64,000 nucleotides of DNA from Metellina segmentata (Eukaryota; Arthropoda; Arachnida; Araneae; Tetragnathidae). Location of the stretch: positions 65,354,998-65,418,997 of the forward strand of contig OX375876.1 of assembly GCA_947359465.1 (NCBI GenBank), written 5' to 3'. Shown piece by piece: positions 1-11,332 of this stretch (position 1 is the first letter of the stretch; each line of letters starts with the position of its first letter). The notes beneath the pieces are model-generated. The model ran no database searches. It saw nothing but the letters and a program-made list of their open reading frames with translations, and was not told where the DNA came from. A program made the position numbers and the translations under genes.

Positions 1-365
1 GGTTGCTGTAAAAATTGTACAAGAATGCTGTAAAAGAATTTATTTAAAAAGTCTACCTTCTCCATCGTTGCTTAAATCATCGATTATGACCGCTCTCATG
101 CTATACGCACACTTCAACATCAGATTGCTTCTAACTGAATTCCATCTATATCATTGCACGTTCGGTCTTTAAAGATCAACCCTAATCACAACCTTTGATC
201 CCAGTCATTTGTAAAACGTCTTTCTTCTCCACCATCGTTTAAAACGTCAATTATGTCTGTTCTCACACAAAACCCATACTTTAGATTGCTTCTGAATTCT
301 ATCGATAGCACTTGCACGCACTGCTGTAAAACTCAATCCCAACCTATGATCCCAAACTCCGATTT
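1..365. repeat. Degenerate ~168-bp tandem duplication
   Basis: Two diverged copies lie head to tail. The phrase beginning GTCTACCTTCTCCATCGTTG near position 51 recurs near 219 as GTCTTTCTTCTCCACCATCG. Each copy continues with a similar ATTATG...TCTCA segment, an AGATTGCTTCT segment and a TGATCCCA tail. The array may begin before the window. No coding potential is seen. Confidence 0.6.
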
Positions 366-1130
366 GCTAAATTTATCACTTTCCAGAACCTCCAATGTCT
401 GACCAAATTCACCAATTACGGACGCCTTTTTCTGCAAGAAATGAAAGGGACTGAGCACACTATCACCAGTCCCGTGCAAAGAAAAGTGTGAAATGGATGA
501 GGGCAAATGCAAAGAAAGATAAGCATGAGTGATTGAATAGGAACTACAATGTCGTTTTTACCATCCTATCTATTCATTCCATCAGTCGCAAAAGAACAGC
601 GGGAGGGGAGAGTGTCATAAAAATGTCCTCTTCTAGAGAGGACATGAAGAGTGAGTCCTTTAGCTCATTAAAGAGCTTGCTGCTCATTAATTTGGTGGCA
701 CGCCTCCACTGTGCTACCCCCTTGACCTTGAACGGCGCCGGGAGACCCCTGCATCATCATAGATGCTGTGCCGTACCATGTGTCCCCGTCCCCGAGTCTT
801 GTGCCGAAGGAAGACAAGTCCGTGGGTTGCCCACAAACTGATTTCCCTTCCGGTTCATTCTTTCTGCTGTGTGCTTTTCACTTCAAGGTTTTGCAAGGCT
901 GTGTTTCACGCGATCGGTGTCAGAGTATAGTATTTCTAAATAGCAGAGAGGTGGGCAGAACTGTTATTTTACGATTGCAGTGTTCTGAGTCATTGCTAAT
1001 TTGAGATAATAGTTATAATTAGCAGCTGATATAGAAGTTTTGTTTCAATTAGCTACTAATAGCAAATAAATTTAACAGTTATTGTTAAATTTTAGAAATT
1101 GATACCAACAGTGGTTTGCTTAACAAGCAT
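366..1130. other. No recognisable feature
   Basis: Mixed-composition DNA with a short GC-richer patch around 720-850. The small open frames here have no recognisable domain and no convincing splice or start context. The right part is AT-rich and borders the Harbinger-like MITE. Confidence 0.5.
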
Positions 1131-1133
1131 TAA

Positions 1134-1562
1134 GGCCCGGTGAACACATCCGGTGTTTCAACGTGCGGCGCCACTGCGGCACAGAAGCCCAACTATGCAC
1201 ACATAACCGTGAAATGAAGCATGAACTTATTTCGCGCCATTTGCGATAAATATTCTAACGAAGAATACGTGTTCATTTCGCGAACTTGGTGTAAAAAAAG
1301 TATACTTTTGAAACAATACAACCATTTATTAATAATTAATTATATTTCATTTGTTTATGAAAACAAGGTACTTCAGAACGGAGACTCATGTGCGGCGCCG
1401 TGGGGAACTGCGGTACAAATTGCACGCAAGTTGAACGTGCGTCGCCCCAGCTGCCTTGGAGGCTTGTGTGCACTGCTCCATTGGATCTAATGGATATCAG
1501 ACCGCACTTATTAACCCGGCAGCGGCGCCGCACGTTGAAAAACCGGATGTGTGCACCGGGAC
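1134..1562. mobile_element. PIF/Harbinger-like MITE with TAA target duplication
   Basis: The left end GGCCCGGTGAACACATCCGG and the right end are inverted repeats matching at about 36 of 39 positions (1134-1172 versus the complement of 1524-1562). Both ends run into a GGCGCC-containing segment. TAA stands on each side (1131-1133 and 1563-1565), as expected of the three-base TWA target duplication of PIF/Harbinger transposons. The 429-bp element has no transposase, so it is a non-autonomous derivative. Internal GGCGCC blocks near 1394 and 1526 repeat the terminal motif. Confidence 0.8.
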
Positions 1563-1565
1563 TAA

Positions 1566-2904
1566 CTGTTTAAACTACTGTTTATTTTTATCATTTTATT
1601 TTAGAAATTTCATAAATTTAATTGCTTACCGTTATCGCAGTAACATTTATAGCCAACAATATTTTCAGTAACAGTTCAAAAATCAAACTATTAATTAGCC
1701 TCACCTAAAACGAGGTATTTGGTAAGCTTCGGAGTAATTTAAGCCTAAACTATGTACAGTCTAAGCTGTGGATTTTAAACTTTGAGTACTATTGAGTCCT
1801 TAAATGGCGTACAGAAACATAATCAGAGAAAGGGCCCTGAAATACCTCGAAATGTTTTTGTTGCGAAAATTAATACTAAAACTAGTCGATGGAAATCAAA
1901 GTTTTGTTAAGCCCATAAGTAGAAAATTGGGGACAGGTTTGAAATTTGTCAACTAGCGTATTTGTTAACTAAATGCTCATTTAGTATAAAATAAATTTGG
2001 TTGTAAATAAATCGGTTGTAAGAGCAAGCTATCAATCTATTTATGTGTTAAGTGACTGTCTAAATGGACAAGACAAGTGGTCTAACATAAGTAAAATATA
2101 TGAAAGCATTATGCTGAAGGATTTTTTCATGGTCAAAAAGCATTTGAAAAATGGATTGCATTAAAAATACCAGATGTTATTCACTGCTTAAAATGCAAAA
2201 AGCAGTTAAAATTTTGAAAAAATAATAGTTTATTTCACTACAAAAATGAACAGAAGAGTAAAGGTTTTGCAAATATTAGTTCCTTTATGTCTACTATACG
2301 TCTTATGAAAATTTCGACCCCTTTATCGAAATTTTTAATTGAAGCTATTTCACAATAACAATGATTATAAAAGGGAAATAAATTTTAAAATATGCAAAAG
2401 TATGAACTACTGATATTTCCACTGCGCATTTTCTAAGGTTTGGTTTAATCATGCATCTATTTTACTAGTCAAAGCATTATATTTTAACGGGGAACGGCTC
2501 AAAAGCTGAAATATTCCTTTGCTATTGCATCATAATACGTAAAACGAAAAGCATAAAAAACTCCTAACCGCACACTTTTAATTAATTTTCTGTTCAATTT
2601 TTGATTAAATGATCTAATATTTTTTCAAAATCTTTATATACTTTTCTGATACACCTGAATGCATGAGGTACAATTTTAAAATATGAAAATTTGAGAGTTG
2701 AAGAATGAGTAACGCACGCAAATGATCTGCATTCACCAAACTCAAAAAGAAGCTATTTTGAAACTATTGTTCAGTTTTACGCGAGGAAGTGATTTCCATT
2801 TGCCGTGTAGAAGTTGCAATAGTTCGTGCTTTTTCTACCTTCCTTTTGTTTGCTTATCAGATGATGCATGCGATATCTAGCTTTAGCTGTGACTGTTACC
2901 TGTA
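1566..2904. other. AT-rich stretch without recognisable feature
   Basis: Low-GC sequence with many stops in all frames. No repeat structure or RNA gene was recognised before the first tRNA gene. The 60 bases before 2905 differ from the spacer that precedes the other five tRNA copies, so this marks the left edge of the array. Confidence 0.5.
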
Positions 2905-2988
2905 GTCAGAATGGCCGAGCGGTCTAAGGCGCCAGATTTAAGCTCTGGTTCTCGAAAGAGAGCGTGGGTTCGAACCCCACTTCTGACA
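2905..2988 (+). tRNA. tRNA-Leu-TAA: tRNA-Leu (anticodon TAA), array copy 1
   Basis: The acceptor stem GTCAGAA pairs with TTCTGAC, followed by discriminator A at 2988. The D arm carries TGGCCGAGCGG (A box). The anticodon stem CCAGA/TCTGG closes the loop TTTAAGC, giving anticodon TAA at 2939-2941. A long class II variable arm (TCTC-GAAA-GAGA) and the T arm GTGGG-TTCGAAC-CCCAC (B box) follow. This is an 84-nt leucine isoacceptor reading UUA. CCA is not encoded. A short T run after the gene (T4 near 3002) is compatible with Pol III termination. This copy has a different upstream flank from the others. Confidence 0.97.
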
Positions 2989-3344
2989 TTCGTGTGACAT
3001 TTGTTTTATTTAAAAAAGTGATGAGATAAAATAATCAAAAATTGTTATTGATGAGATATGTGTAGCTATGAAGAGAAAGAGAGATCAAATAGTTTTTGTT
3101 TACCTTTTTTTATTTTTGTTGAGATATATCCTACATAGATTCCTTTTATAGTTCAGATATAAACCCTCCATGGGTCTTACCCTTTTGTTAAACCAGAATG
3201 ATTATGAGGATATTTTGAACAAATTTTGTCTACAGGTTTATATGTATTAATTAGTAGAAAAAGGGCTAAACGTACGTACTTATTTTCCTTACTTTATTTA
3301 ATAGTTTTACTGTAGGTCCTATTCTGTAGAGATGGTATCATGTA

Positions 3345-3428
3345 TTCAGAATGGCCGAGCGGTCTAAGGCGCCAGATTTAAGCTCTGGTTCTTGGAAGAG
3401 AACGTGGGTTCGAACCCCTCTTCTGACA
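3345..3428 (+). pseudogene. Damaged tRNA-Leu (TAA), array copy 2
   Basis: This copy is collinear with its neighbours and keeps the TAA anticodon and both internal promoter boxes. The first acceptor base is T instead of G, so it mismatches its C partner. The T stem reads CCCTC instead of CCCAC, giving a T-T mismatch. The variable arm is also changed (TCTTGGAAGAGA). Two unpaired positions in conserved stems make it a likely pseudogene, though transcription could persist. Its flanking spacers are also the most diverged of the array. Confidence 0.75.
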
Positions 3429-3773
3429 TTCGTGTGACATTTTTTTATTTGAAAAAATGATGAGATAAAATCATCAAAAATTGTTATTGATGAGATATAT
3501 GTAGCTATAAAAAAAGATCACAAGCGCGTTTTTTTTATATCTTTTTTATTTTTGTTAAGATGTATCTTTCATAGATCCCTTTATAGTTCAGATATAAACC
3601 CTCCATGGGTATTACCATTTTGTTAAAACAGAATGATTATGAGGATATTTTGAACTACTTGTCTACAGGTTTATATGTATTAGGAGAAATAGGGCTAAAC
3701 GTACATACTTAGTTTCCTTACTTTATTTAATAGTTTTACTGTAGGTCCTATTCTGTAGAGATGGTATCTTGTA

Positions 3774-3857
3774 GTCAGAATGGCCGAGCGGTCTAAGGCG
3801 CCAGATTTAAGCTCTGGTTCTCGAAAGAGAGCGTGGGTTCGAACCCCACTTCTGACA
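3774..3857 (+). tRNA. tRNA-Leu-TAA: tRNA-Leu (anticodon TAA), array copy 3
   Basis: The 84 nt are identical by eye to copy 1: the same acceptor pairing GTCAGAA/TTCTGAC, the TAA anticodon in loop TTTAAGC, the long variable arm and the intact T arm. The upstream spacer ends GGTATCTTGTA, the form seen before copies 2-6. A T run starts about 11 bases after the gene and could terminate Pol III. Confidence 0.97.
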
Positions 3858-4219
3858 TTCGTGTGACATTTTTCTTATTTAAAAAAGTGATGAGATAAAA
3901 TAATCAAAAATTGTTATTGATGAGATATGTGTAGCTATAAAGAGAAAGAGAGATCAAATAGTTTTTTTTTACCTTTTTTTATTTTTGTTGAGATATATAT
4001 ATATATCCTACATAGATTCCTTTTATAGTTCAGATATAAACCCTCCATGGGTCTTACCCTTTTGTTAAACCAGAATGATCATGAGGATATTTTGAACAAC
4101 TTGTCTACAGGTTTATATGTATTAATTAGTAGAAAAAGGGCTAAACGTGCGTACTTATTTTCCTTACTTTATTTAATAGTTTTACTGTAGGTCCTATTCT
4201 GTAGAGATGGTATCATGTA

Positions 4220-4303
4220 GTCAGAATGGCCGAGCGGTCTAAGGCGCCAGATTTAAGCTCTGGTTCTCGAAAGAGAGCGTGGGTTCGAACCCCACTTCTG
4301 ACA
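4220..4303 (+). tRNA. tRNA-Leu-TAA: tRNA-Leu (anticodon TAA), array copy 4
   Basis: Identical by eye to copies 1, 3, 5 and 6 over all 84 nt, with every stem paired. The T8 run just downstream (after GTGTGACA) is a strong Pol III terminator candidate. The spacer before it carries an extra TATATATATA expansion near 3992. Confidence 0.97.
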
Positions 4304-4659
4304 TTCGTGTGACATTTTTTTTATTTAAAAAAGTGATGAGATAAAATAATCAAAAATTGTTATTGATGAGATATGTGTAGCTATAAAGAGAAAGAGAGAT
4401 CAAATAGTTTTTTTTTTACCTTTTTTTTATTTTTGTTGAGATATATCCTACATAGATTCCTTTTATAGTTCAGATATAAACCCTCCATGGGTCTTACCCT
4501 TTTGTTAAACCAGAATGATCATGAGGATATTTTGAACAACTTGTCTACAGGTTTATATGTATTAATTAGTAGAAAAAGGGCTAAACGTAAGTACTTATTT
4601 TCCTTACTTTATTTAATAGTTTTACTGTAGGTCCTATTCTGTAGAGATGGTATCATGTA

Positions 4660-4743
4660 GTCAGAATGGCCGAGCGGTCTAAGGCGCCAGATTTAAGCTC
4701 TGGTTCTCGAAAGAGAGCGTGGGTTCGAACCCCACTTCTGACA
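4660..4743 (+). tRNA. tRNA-Leu-TAA: tRNA-Leu (anticodon TAA), array copy 5
   Basis: Identical by eye to the other intact copies. The spacers on both sides are almost identical to those of copies 4 and 6, suggesting the 4-5-6 part of the array is the most recently duplicated or converted. A T8 run follows the gene. Confidence 0.97.
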
Positions 4744-5101
4744 TTCGTGTGACATTTTTTTTATTTAAAAAAGTGATGAGATAAAATAATCAAAAATTGT
4801 TATTGATGAGATATGTGTAGCTATAAAGAGAAAGAGAGATCAAATAGGTTTTTTTTTACCTTTTTTTTTTATTTTTGTTGAGATATATCCTACATAGATT
4901 CCTTTTATAGTTCAGATATAAACCCTCCATGGGTCTTACCCTTTTGTTAAACCAGAATGATCATGAGGATATTTTGAACAACTTGTCTACAGGTTTATAT
5001 GTATTAATTAGTAGAAAAAGGGCTAAACGTACGTACTTATTTTCCTTACTTTATTTAATAGTTTTACTGTAGGTCCTATTCTGTAGAGATGGTATCATGT
5101 A

Positions 5102-5185
5102 GTCAGAATGGCCGAGCGGTCTAAGGCGCCAGATTTAAGCTCTGGTTCTCGAAAGAGAGCGTGGGTTCGAACCCCACTTCTGACA
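5102..5185 (+). tRNA. tRNA-Leu-TAA: tRNA-Leu (anticodon TAA), array copy 6 (last)
   Basis: The gene is identical by eye to the intact copies, but its downstream flank differs: ATCTATGTGACATTTTTTT replaces ATTCGTGTGACATTTTTTT. The spacer then decays, marking the right edge of the array. A T7 run remains as a probable terminator. Confidence 0.97.
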
Positions 5186-5376
5186 TCTATGTGACATTTT
5201 TTTATTCTAAAAAATAATGAGATTTTAGGTTATCAAAAATTATTATGGATACAAAATGTAGCTAATATTTCAACAAATGTTTTATTCATACTTTTTATTT
5301 CCTCTTCAGATATAATATCCTTTATTTAAAGCTTTCTTATTTTATTTCATAGTTTTATTGTAAGTTCCTGTATAAT

Positions 5377-6775
5377 TAACTCTCGTGAAAAAAAAAATTT
5401 CCATAGACAAGCCAAAGTTCACATTTTTGTTTTATAAAAAACCATAAAAAGCTCACATATAACTTAAGTTTTTCATAATGGTTATACTTGTAAAATACTA
5501 GAAAAATATTTATTCAGCATTCTATCAAACATTTCTTTAAGTAAAATAAAAGCCGCTATTGGTTTCGAAGGTTTTTAATAATACAATCTCAAACATAGGC
5601 TATGAATTGTTTTAACCGGTAATAAGTATGTCTCAGAAAGTTCTTTGTTAGAGGATACATAGATTACAACTCTATCTTGACGGCGTCGAGTAAAAAAATG
5701 TAAGGACAAAGTGTTGTTAATTCAGATGAGATTATTGTACTAAGAAGTAGAACTGGTCTCTAACAGACTGCAAGAGTAGTAGATATTTTCATTGAGCCAC
5801 GAAATTAGTTCTTTTATCTATAATACTGCATTAAATCAGTGTACAAATTACATACTGTGATACAAAAGAATGTTTTAACTGTCAGAAGCACTCGATTGAA
5901 ACTAGTTATATTTGCAGTTTCACATTGAAACTGTGAATCATTTGAAGAGTAAAAATAAAGATGATATACAAAATGAACTCATTCTGAAAATAGCTATGTA
6001 AAGATAAAGACCAAAAATTTTTAACCGAATTTTTAAAGCAAGAACATTTAGGGGAATAAGTTTTATACAAAGCACTTTGAAAATTATCCTGAAAGCTATT
6101 CTAAAACATGAGTTGATTGTTTACCAAAGATAACCCAGAAAATAAAACAAAATATTAATTAAACAAAAGTTATAAAAAAAAAAGTTTGATTATGATTGAT
6201 TTATGAAAATAATAATAGAAATTCCATAACTTTTTTACTCCCCCCCAAAGAGGATTTAAAAAAAACGTTTGGAAATAATTTAACTTTGATATCTTTTAAT
6301 AAAAATTATGCTTTCCAAATTATTTATATGGGTATTACTTGAAATTATTTGCAAACACACACCTGTCAAAAAATCCAAACTAAACCTTTGAAATTAAATA
6401 AATCTTTTACACTCTGAATAATTTAAAAATTAACACCGGGGGGGGGGGGCTACTTTTGCGGCGCACTACTTGAAAATCATTGCGGTCCGGCATAACACGA
6501 TTGTTGGTCCCTATATTAGAGGAATTTTAATAGTTGTTAATGTTTGATTTCTACCTTTTATCGTAAATGTTTTTCAATCTGCTGCACCAATGTAACTTAT
6601 CTTGTCCACATCTCTTACATAAAAAGCGAATTTCCAAGAACATCCCCTCAAATCAGAAAACATATATTCTCCAACAAACTTTATTTAATCCAAATTTAAA
6701 TTACACGATCCAATTTTCTAAGCAAGTTTATGGTTCCTTTATTATTTATTTCATGTGTTTGCGAACTCGCATGGT
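5377..6775. other. AT-rich stretch without recognisable feature
   Basis: Low-complexity AT-rich DNA with scattered homopolymers, including a 12-G run at 6438-6449. No open frame resembles a known protein, and no RNA or mobile element end is visible. Confidence 0.5.
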
Positions 6776-7265
6776 CAAGCGACTATAGCCATCTCTCCAT
6801 AAGCAATTTCTACCCTGTGCTTACTTACTCCACAAAGTGTGAAAATTGTCTTCCACGTGGATATGAGCTGCATATCGGTTTATCTACTCCGCTCGTCTAC
6901 TTCAAACGAACTGTAAGCAACGACTTTCAAACATCCTCCGCGTGCTCAAGCAAATATCGACATCTATCCACAAGTAATTTCTATCCCGTGTAATCTTACG
7001 CAGTACCTTGTGATACTTTTCTTCCACGTGGACAAGCAATTCACTTCACCTACTCCACGCGTCTACTTCAAACGACCTGTAAACAACGACCTTCAAACAT
7101 CTACCGCGTTTTCAAGCGACTATCGACATCTATCCATAAGCAATTTCTATCCCGTGTCTACTTACGCAGTACCTTGTGATACTTCTCTTCCACGTGGACA
7201 TTAGCAAGCAATTCACTTCACCTACTCCACGCGTCTACTTAAAACAACGGAAACAAACGACCTTA
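6776..7265. repeat. ~170-bp tandem repeat, about 2.9 copies
   Basis: Units start with CAAGC(G/A)A at 6776, 6947 and 7113. They share AAGCAATTTCTATCCCGTG, a TTCCACGTGGA block, CTCCACGCGTCTACTTCAAACG and a TTCAAACATC block. The second and third units are closest; the last is truncated. The ATG-initiated frames across this region are products of the repeat and resemble no known protein. Confidence 0.8.
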
Positions 7266-7814
7266 AAACAACGACTTCTAACTATCGAGCCGCTCCCCAA
7301 TCTCCACATTATTTTTTAAAAAGTCCGAAATGAGTCGGAAGAATTGTTTCTCAAGCAGCACACGGGTTGAGGGTGGATCGTCTCATGGCAGGCGGGGGGA
7401 CGGCAAGAGGACAGTTCCTACCCCCTCCGTGTCACCGTGCTGACTATCAAACCGTCGTAAAAACTTCCCCGGATGCCAAGAAGCAGGTGGCCCGTAGAAA
7501 GGGAAAGAGGTCTACTCGGGCTGTCATGGACGTCTTGGGGCAGAGGAAAGGCTCCTTGGCATAACACGGTTGCACAAGCCGCGCTTTCATGTGTTGTTGG
7601 CGCCTTTCTGGGAATGGCTTAATGACCCCAGACCACTTTTTGTTGTATTTTTTGTGTGTGGGTCTCTCTTATTATAAATAATGCAGCACTTGTGTGTTGT
7701 CGTCGCATTTTATCGTCTAGGTTCTGCTGGGAGGAATTGAGGATGCCATCGGTTCGGTGGTTTGGTGAATTGCGTATGGTGTTGGTTTGTTGATGAGTCA
7801 TGACTGCAGTAAAG
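7266..7814. other. No recognisable feature
   Basis: Contains a short GC-rich patch (about 7360-7560) with a 65-codon basic open frame that has no recognisable domain. No splice context or repeat was recognised. Confidence 0.4.
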
Positions 7815-8210
7815 GTTAACCACCAAAGATGGAAGCGTGCAGTGGTGGGGTTGGAGGAAATCTTAGAAAAAATCGTGGGTCCTATGCTGATAAATTTACT
7901 CTCAAAGCTTTTACACTGGAAATAAAGTGAAAGCAAATTATTTAGCGATTGAATGCATGTACGTATGGCTTTTCTTACCATTGTGAGCATTACTGATTGA
8001 CTGCAACTAAGGTTGATCAGCATTGGTACAACACAAAGAGGAAAGGTGTAGTGGATGAGGATGGAGGAAGCTATCGGGAAAATCTTGTGGGTTAGCTATA
8101 CAGAAAACTTTTCCTCCTTAGCGTTCACTGAAAATGCAATGAAAGCCAAATATTTAACGATTGAGTGCAGATACATACTGTTTTTCTTACCGTTTCAAGC
8201 TTTGAAAAAT
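7815..8210. repeat. Degenerate ~209-bp tandem duplication
   Basis: Two diverged copies: AGCAAATTATTTAGCGATTG near 7933 recurs near 8142 as AGCCAAATATTTAACGATTG. Both are followed by a TTTTTCTTACC-like segment and preceded by GGATGGAGGAA/GGTTGGAGGAA blocks. The copies have accumulated many differences, so the duplication is old. Confidence 0.55.
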
Positions 8211-8544
8211 ATGTCCAATATTTCAAGATGTGCTTGAATATTCGATTCAACAGCATTCTGATGGTATTTAGAGACTTCCGGAAGATTTTGTTTAACTGTA
8301 TGAGTAATTAATGAAGTTATTTTTTCTAAAATACTTTCTCTATGACCAGTTATTTGAATTTATCCTAGAATTATGCATTGAGTGGTCAATTCTTGATATC
8401 AGAATGAACTTGGGAATATGCCCAACAGCCCACGTTGGATAAAAAAATATGTTCCTATCCACTGTCCATGAAAATTTTATTGGATGTGTTAAGGAAGAAT
8501 TCAAATTTTTTAAATTTCTAATGACAAAGAGTACTGGTGCCAAA

Positions 8545-8900
8545 AAAAAATATAATAATACAAAGAGAACAACTCAAGAGCAACTTGAGAAGCAGTTGTA
8601 GGGCAACGAAGTAGGTGATTGCTATCCATTTCCTCCCGAAGATCGCAGAGCCAACAGAAAGGGTCAGGGGCAATATTAATACTATGTTAATATCTGTGAA
8701 ACATTCATCAATCATAATCTTCATTGCACGGAATTCGAAGTATGACTTCCATGTAATTAAGATCATGGTTGCGTAATTTTTCAAAAGAAACCAAAAGGTT
8801 ACAAAATACAAACGTTTCTCCTGGATTGGATTGAGAATTAGACTGTTTTTGCTGTATCACGTCTGCACAAAGTATTTTCCTCCGTTTGTAAGCCACACAT
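8545..8900 (-). pseudogene. Probable C-terminal remnant of a non-LTR retrotransposon ORF
   Basis: On the minus strand, reading from about 8677 down to 8550, one frame gives a peptide with C-x2-C, then H and C spaced as in the cysteine/histidine motif near the end of many LINE reverse transcriptase proteins (PFCWLCDLREEMDSNHLLRC). The frame is interrupted on both sides and no reverse transcriptase core is present. An LINE-like 3' repeat lies just downstream (8936-9358) but on the other strand, so the two may be unrelated. Confidence 0.35.
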
Positions 8901-8935
8901 TCCGCAATTCAACAATAAGCTTATAGAATTACAAG

Positions 8936-9358
8936 CCACTTCATGACCAGCACCGCGTTGCCCGTGACAATTCCAAAAGGTCGAAAACGTTGGTTCAAGG
9001 GAGACAAAACTAATAAATCTCTCTATATTAAAAACGAATTCCCATCAAAGTAGTGCTTCGCAAACCAAATTGGAATTCGTAGAATAATGGATAACATCCA
9101 AAACGGCGTTGCCCGTGGAGTTGGTTGGCTTCGCTAACCACGTGCTTTCTTTTAATCTTTTTTGCTGTTGCCATTCTAAAGAAAACAATAATAATTAAGT
9201 TCCGTTAAATTAATTTTAAAATGTTCTAAATTGAATTTTGAAATTCGGGCTCCGTACAAAAATCGCACTACCTGTGTGCCCAAGTTCCATTATTGTAAGT
9301 GCCATAGATTCGTCAGGACTGTCCCACACACAAACACTTCCTTTATAATATTAGAGAT
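8936..9358 (+). mobile_element. Dispersed repeat with LINE-like 3' end, copy 1
   Basis: This segment shares with 26664-27756 the phrases GCGTTGCCCGTG, TTCGCAAACCAAAT, ATTTTAAAATGTTCTA, AAGTGCCATAGAT(T/C)CGTCAGG and the terminal TTTATAATATTAGAGA. A TTTATAATATTAG-type terminus recalls RTE-like LINEs and their SINE partners, but no coding part is present. Assignment to a superfamily is inference. Confidence 0.5.
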
Positions 9359-10278
9359 TCAGCAGCAGTTTAATAGTCCACCGTACTCTTATTGAAACGC
9401 AGGGAGAAGATATTCATGATCAGCTTTGCGATTACTACAATTCAGTAAAACTGGCAATGAAATAGACAGATCGGGGAAATTATTCTCCTGTCATAGACTT
9501 CAGGTACATGTGGTATATAACAGCTGCTACGCAATTCATGTTTTTTCAAGCTTTATAATTGGGTTAAAAACTCCAGTGTGAGACAAGTAGTGTTTGATAT
9601 ATGGTCCACATAAAACCTTACAACCTACAGCGATTCATAAGCGCCGTTACACGCGCTCACACGTCTCCTTGCTCTTCATGTTCCTCCCCTCTCTCCTAAA
9701 TAAGATCATATTTCTTAAAACCATAAATCTCACTACTCCGTTTAAGAAGTGTTCACATAACTATTTAGAAAAAACCTCCCAAAATTACATTTTAACTCAA
9801 CTAGGGGGCTCCGCCCACTGCTCGCTATCACTCGTCAACTCCCGAAGATTGCCACGCAATCGTATTTAGTTCGCTTTGCGAACTATACTTTTCAATTCAA
9901 CAATGAGAGGGAGCTGCTGTATTGTTCCCGGACTCATTGCGAGATTTATCGCATGCGCCGGAGTAACGGAAAATTGCCTACTTTTTTGCGAGATTAGCGG
10001 ATCCGTATATAAGCCGACTCCAGTACTTTAGCCATAGAAAACGATCCAAAAATTCTCATCTTATACACTGAAATATAGTGTAAATAAAAAAATGTTTTGA
10101 AAAATGTCAAGAACAAAACATCTTATTTCCACACTAAAAATGAAATATTTTAGATAACATATTGTTAAAATTCAGAGGAAATCTCATAATTTTAAATGTT
10201 TTATCTGATCCGTGTTGTTTGTGGTAATGGTACTTTTTAAGATTTTCATATTTGACTGTTTTCATATTGTACTGTTTC
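9359..10278. other. No clear feature
   Basis: A 91-codon frame at 9594-9869 has no recognisable domain. A GTTCGCTTTGCGAACTATAC segment near 9868-9887 recalls the dispersed repeat just upstream. The rest is AT-rich and unremarkable. Confidence 0.4.
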
Positions 10279-10345
10279 AATTAACGTCGTACTAGAGCAA
10301 CACAACGGGCTATTGACGACTGTCCGGGATCAATCCCTGACTGTT
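10279..10345 (-). mobile_element. SINE 3'-end fragment
   Basis: AATTAACGTCGTACTAGAGC and GGGCTATTGACGACTGTCCGGGATCAATCCC match the complement of the 3' part of the full-length SINE at 24492-24831. The head and body are missing. Confidence 0.7.
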
Positions 10346-10726
10346 GCTATGGAAAGGGCGGATTCTTCTGAAAACAATGCAAACTTTCTAGCGCGGGCTC
10401 TCAAATTTTATGAATGAATTAAATAAAAAAATAATAACTAAGTTTGCGTGCTCCAAATTCATTAGCCCGTTGAACCACAAGACTCTCTATAACGTGACTC
10501 GCTATCTACAAATCACAAAGCAAATAAACCTGAAAAAGACCGATTTTTTTAAAATAGAAAGATAATACTGCCACGTATTGCAATATTGTAAACAAAATTC
10601 AGCTTTTGCATATTTTAGCGACAGGCAATAAGTATTTGTGCGCTTAACTTGGTCAGAATCCAGTTTTAGTTAGAACAGTTGTTTTTTGTGATATTGTGTA
10701 ATTTAGAAGTTACCAATATACATGAA

Positions 10727-11096
10727 TGTAGGAATACTAAACAACGGTAGTTGTCTACTAGTCTGGAAAGAACTCATTATAAGAGCAACGAGACTGGTAG
10801 GAGTCAGTTGCATTGTAGTAGGAATGCAAGGCAAGACTGTCACGAGCCATTCACATTCTGGTATTCAGTTACGAGAAAATTAATAGAACAGACACTTTTT
10901 TTTCCCAGGACGCCATTGAGAGCTGACGTATTTTTTCCGAGCAGAGACGACTGCTGCCGATAATGACGGAGCTTTTTTGAAATATAACTCAACTGTACAT
11001 AATAATTGTATATATTTATTCATTAAATGTCAATGTGCTGTAAGATTCGAAGTCTTTAATATAGACCTTACCAAACAGAACAACACGAATCTTACA
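10727..11096 (+). repeat. 5' LTR of a Ty3/gypsy-type element
   Basis: The 370-bp LTR begins TGTAGGAATAC and ends CGAATCTTACA, with canonical TG...CA borders. It matches the 3' LTR at 11930-12298 except for one T in a homopolymer (eight here, seven there). TGAA at 10723-10726 and at 12299-12302 forms a 4-bp target duplication. Confidence 0.95.
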
Positions 11097-11332
11097 AAAA
11101 ATGAGGGGTCGGCCGGGATGTGAAAAACCGTTGACGACCGCGACGATTCTTCTCCTTCGTACGAGGGCTTGAACGACGGATTAGCAGACCCCGAAAGCAG
11201 TGACGATTGAACCGGCCGGCGGAATGTTTTGACTCCCTATGCAAACCTGGACTTGTGTTTTAATCATCTGCAAGAACAGTTTCATGACTTCTCCTGACGT
11301 GGTGCTGATGATAGACTGAAACGACAAAAAAG

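Larger units (their letters stand above)
2905..5376 (+). repeat. Tandem array of ~440-bp units, each carrying one tRNA-Leu gene
   Basis: Six tRNA genes start at 2905, 3345, 3774, 4220, 4660 and 5102, so the unit is 429-446 bp. The spacers share blocks such as GTGATGAGATAAAAT, CAGATATAAACCCTCCATGG and TACTGTAGGTCCTATTCTGT. They differ mostly in T-run length and a few substitutions; the spacers after copies 3, 4 and 5 are closest to each other. A strongly diverged half-spacer follows the last tRNA to about 5376. This pattern fits unequal crossing over or gene conversion. Confidence 0.93.

Noticed and set aside
2905..5376. CRISPR-like regular array
   Set aside because: The repeat is an 84-nt tRNA gene with 350-bp homologous spacers, in eukaryotic context; spacers are not unique.
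6567..7204. Series of short plus-strand frames with similar peptides
   Set aside because: The similarity comes from the ~170-bp tandem repeat; no frame stays open across units and no domain is recognisable.
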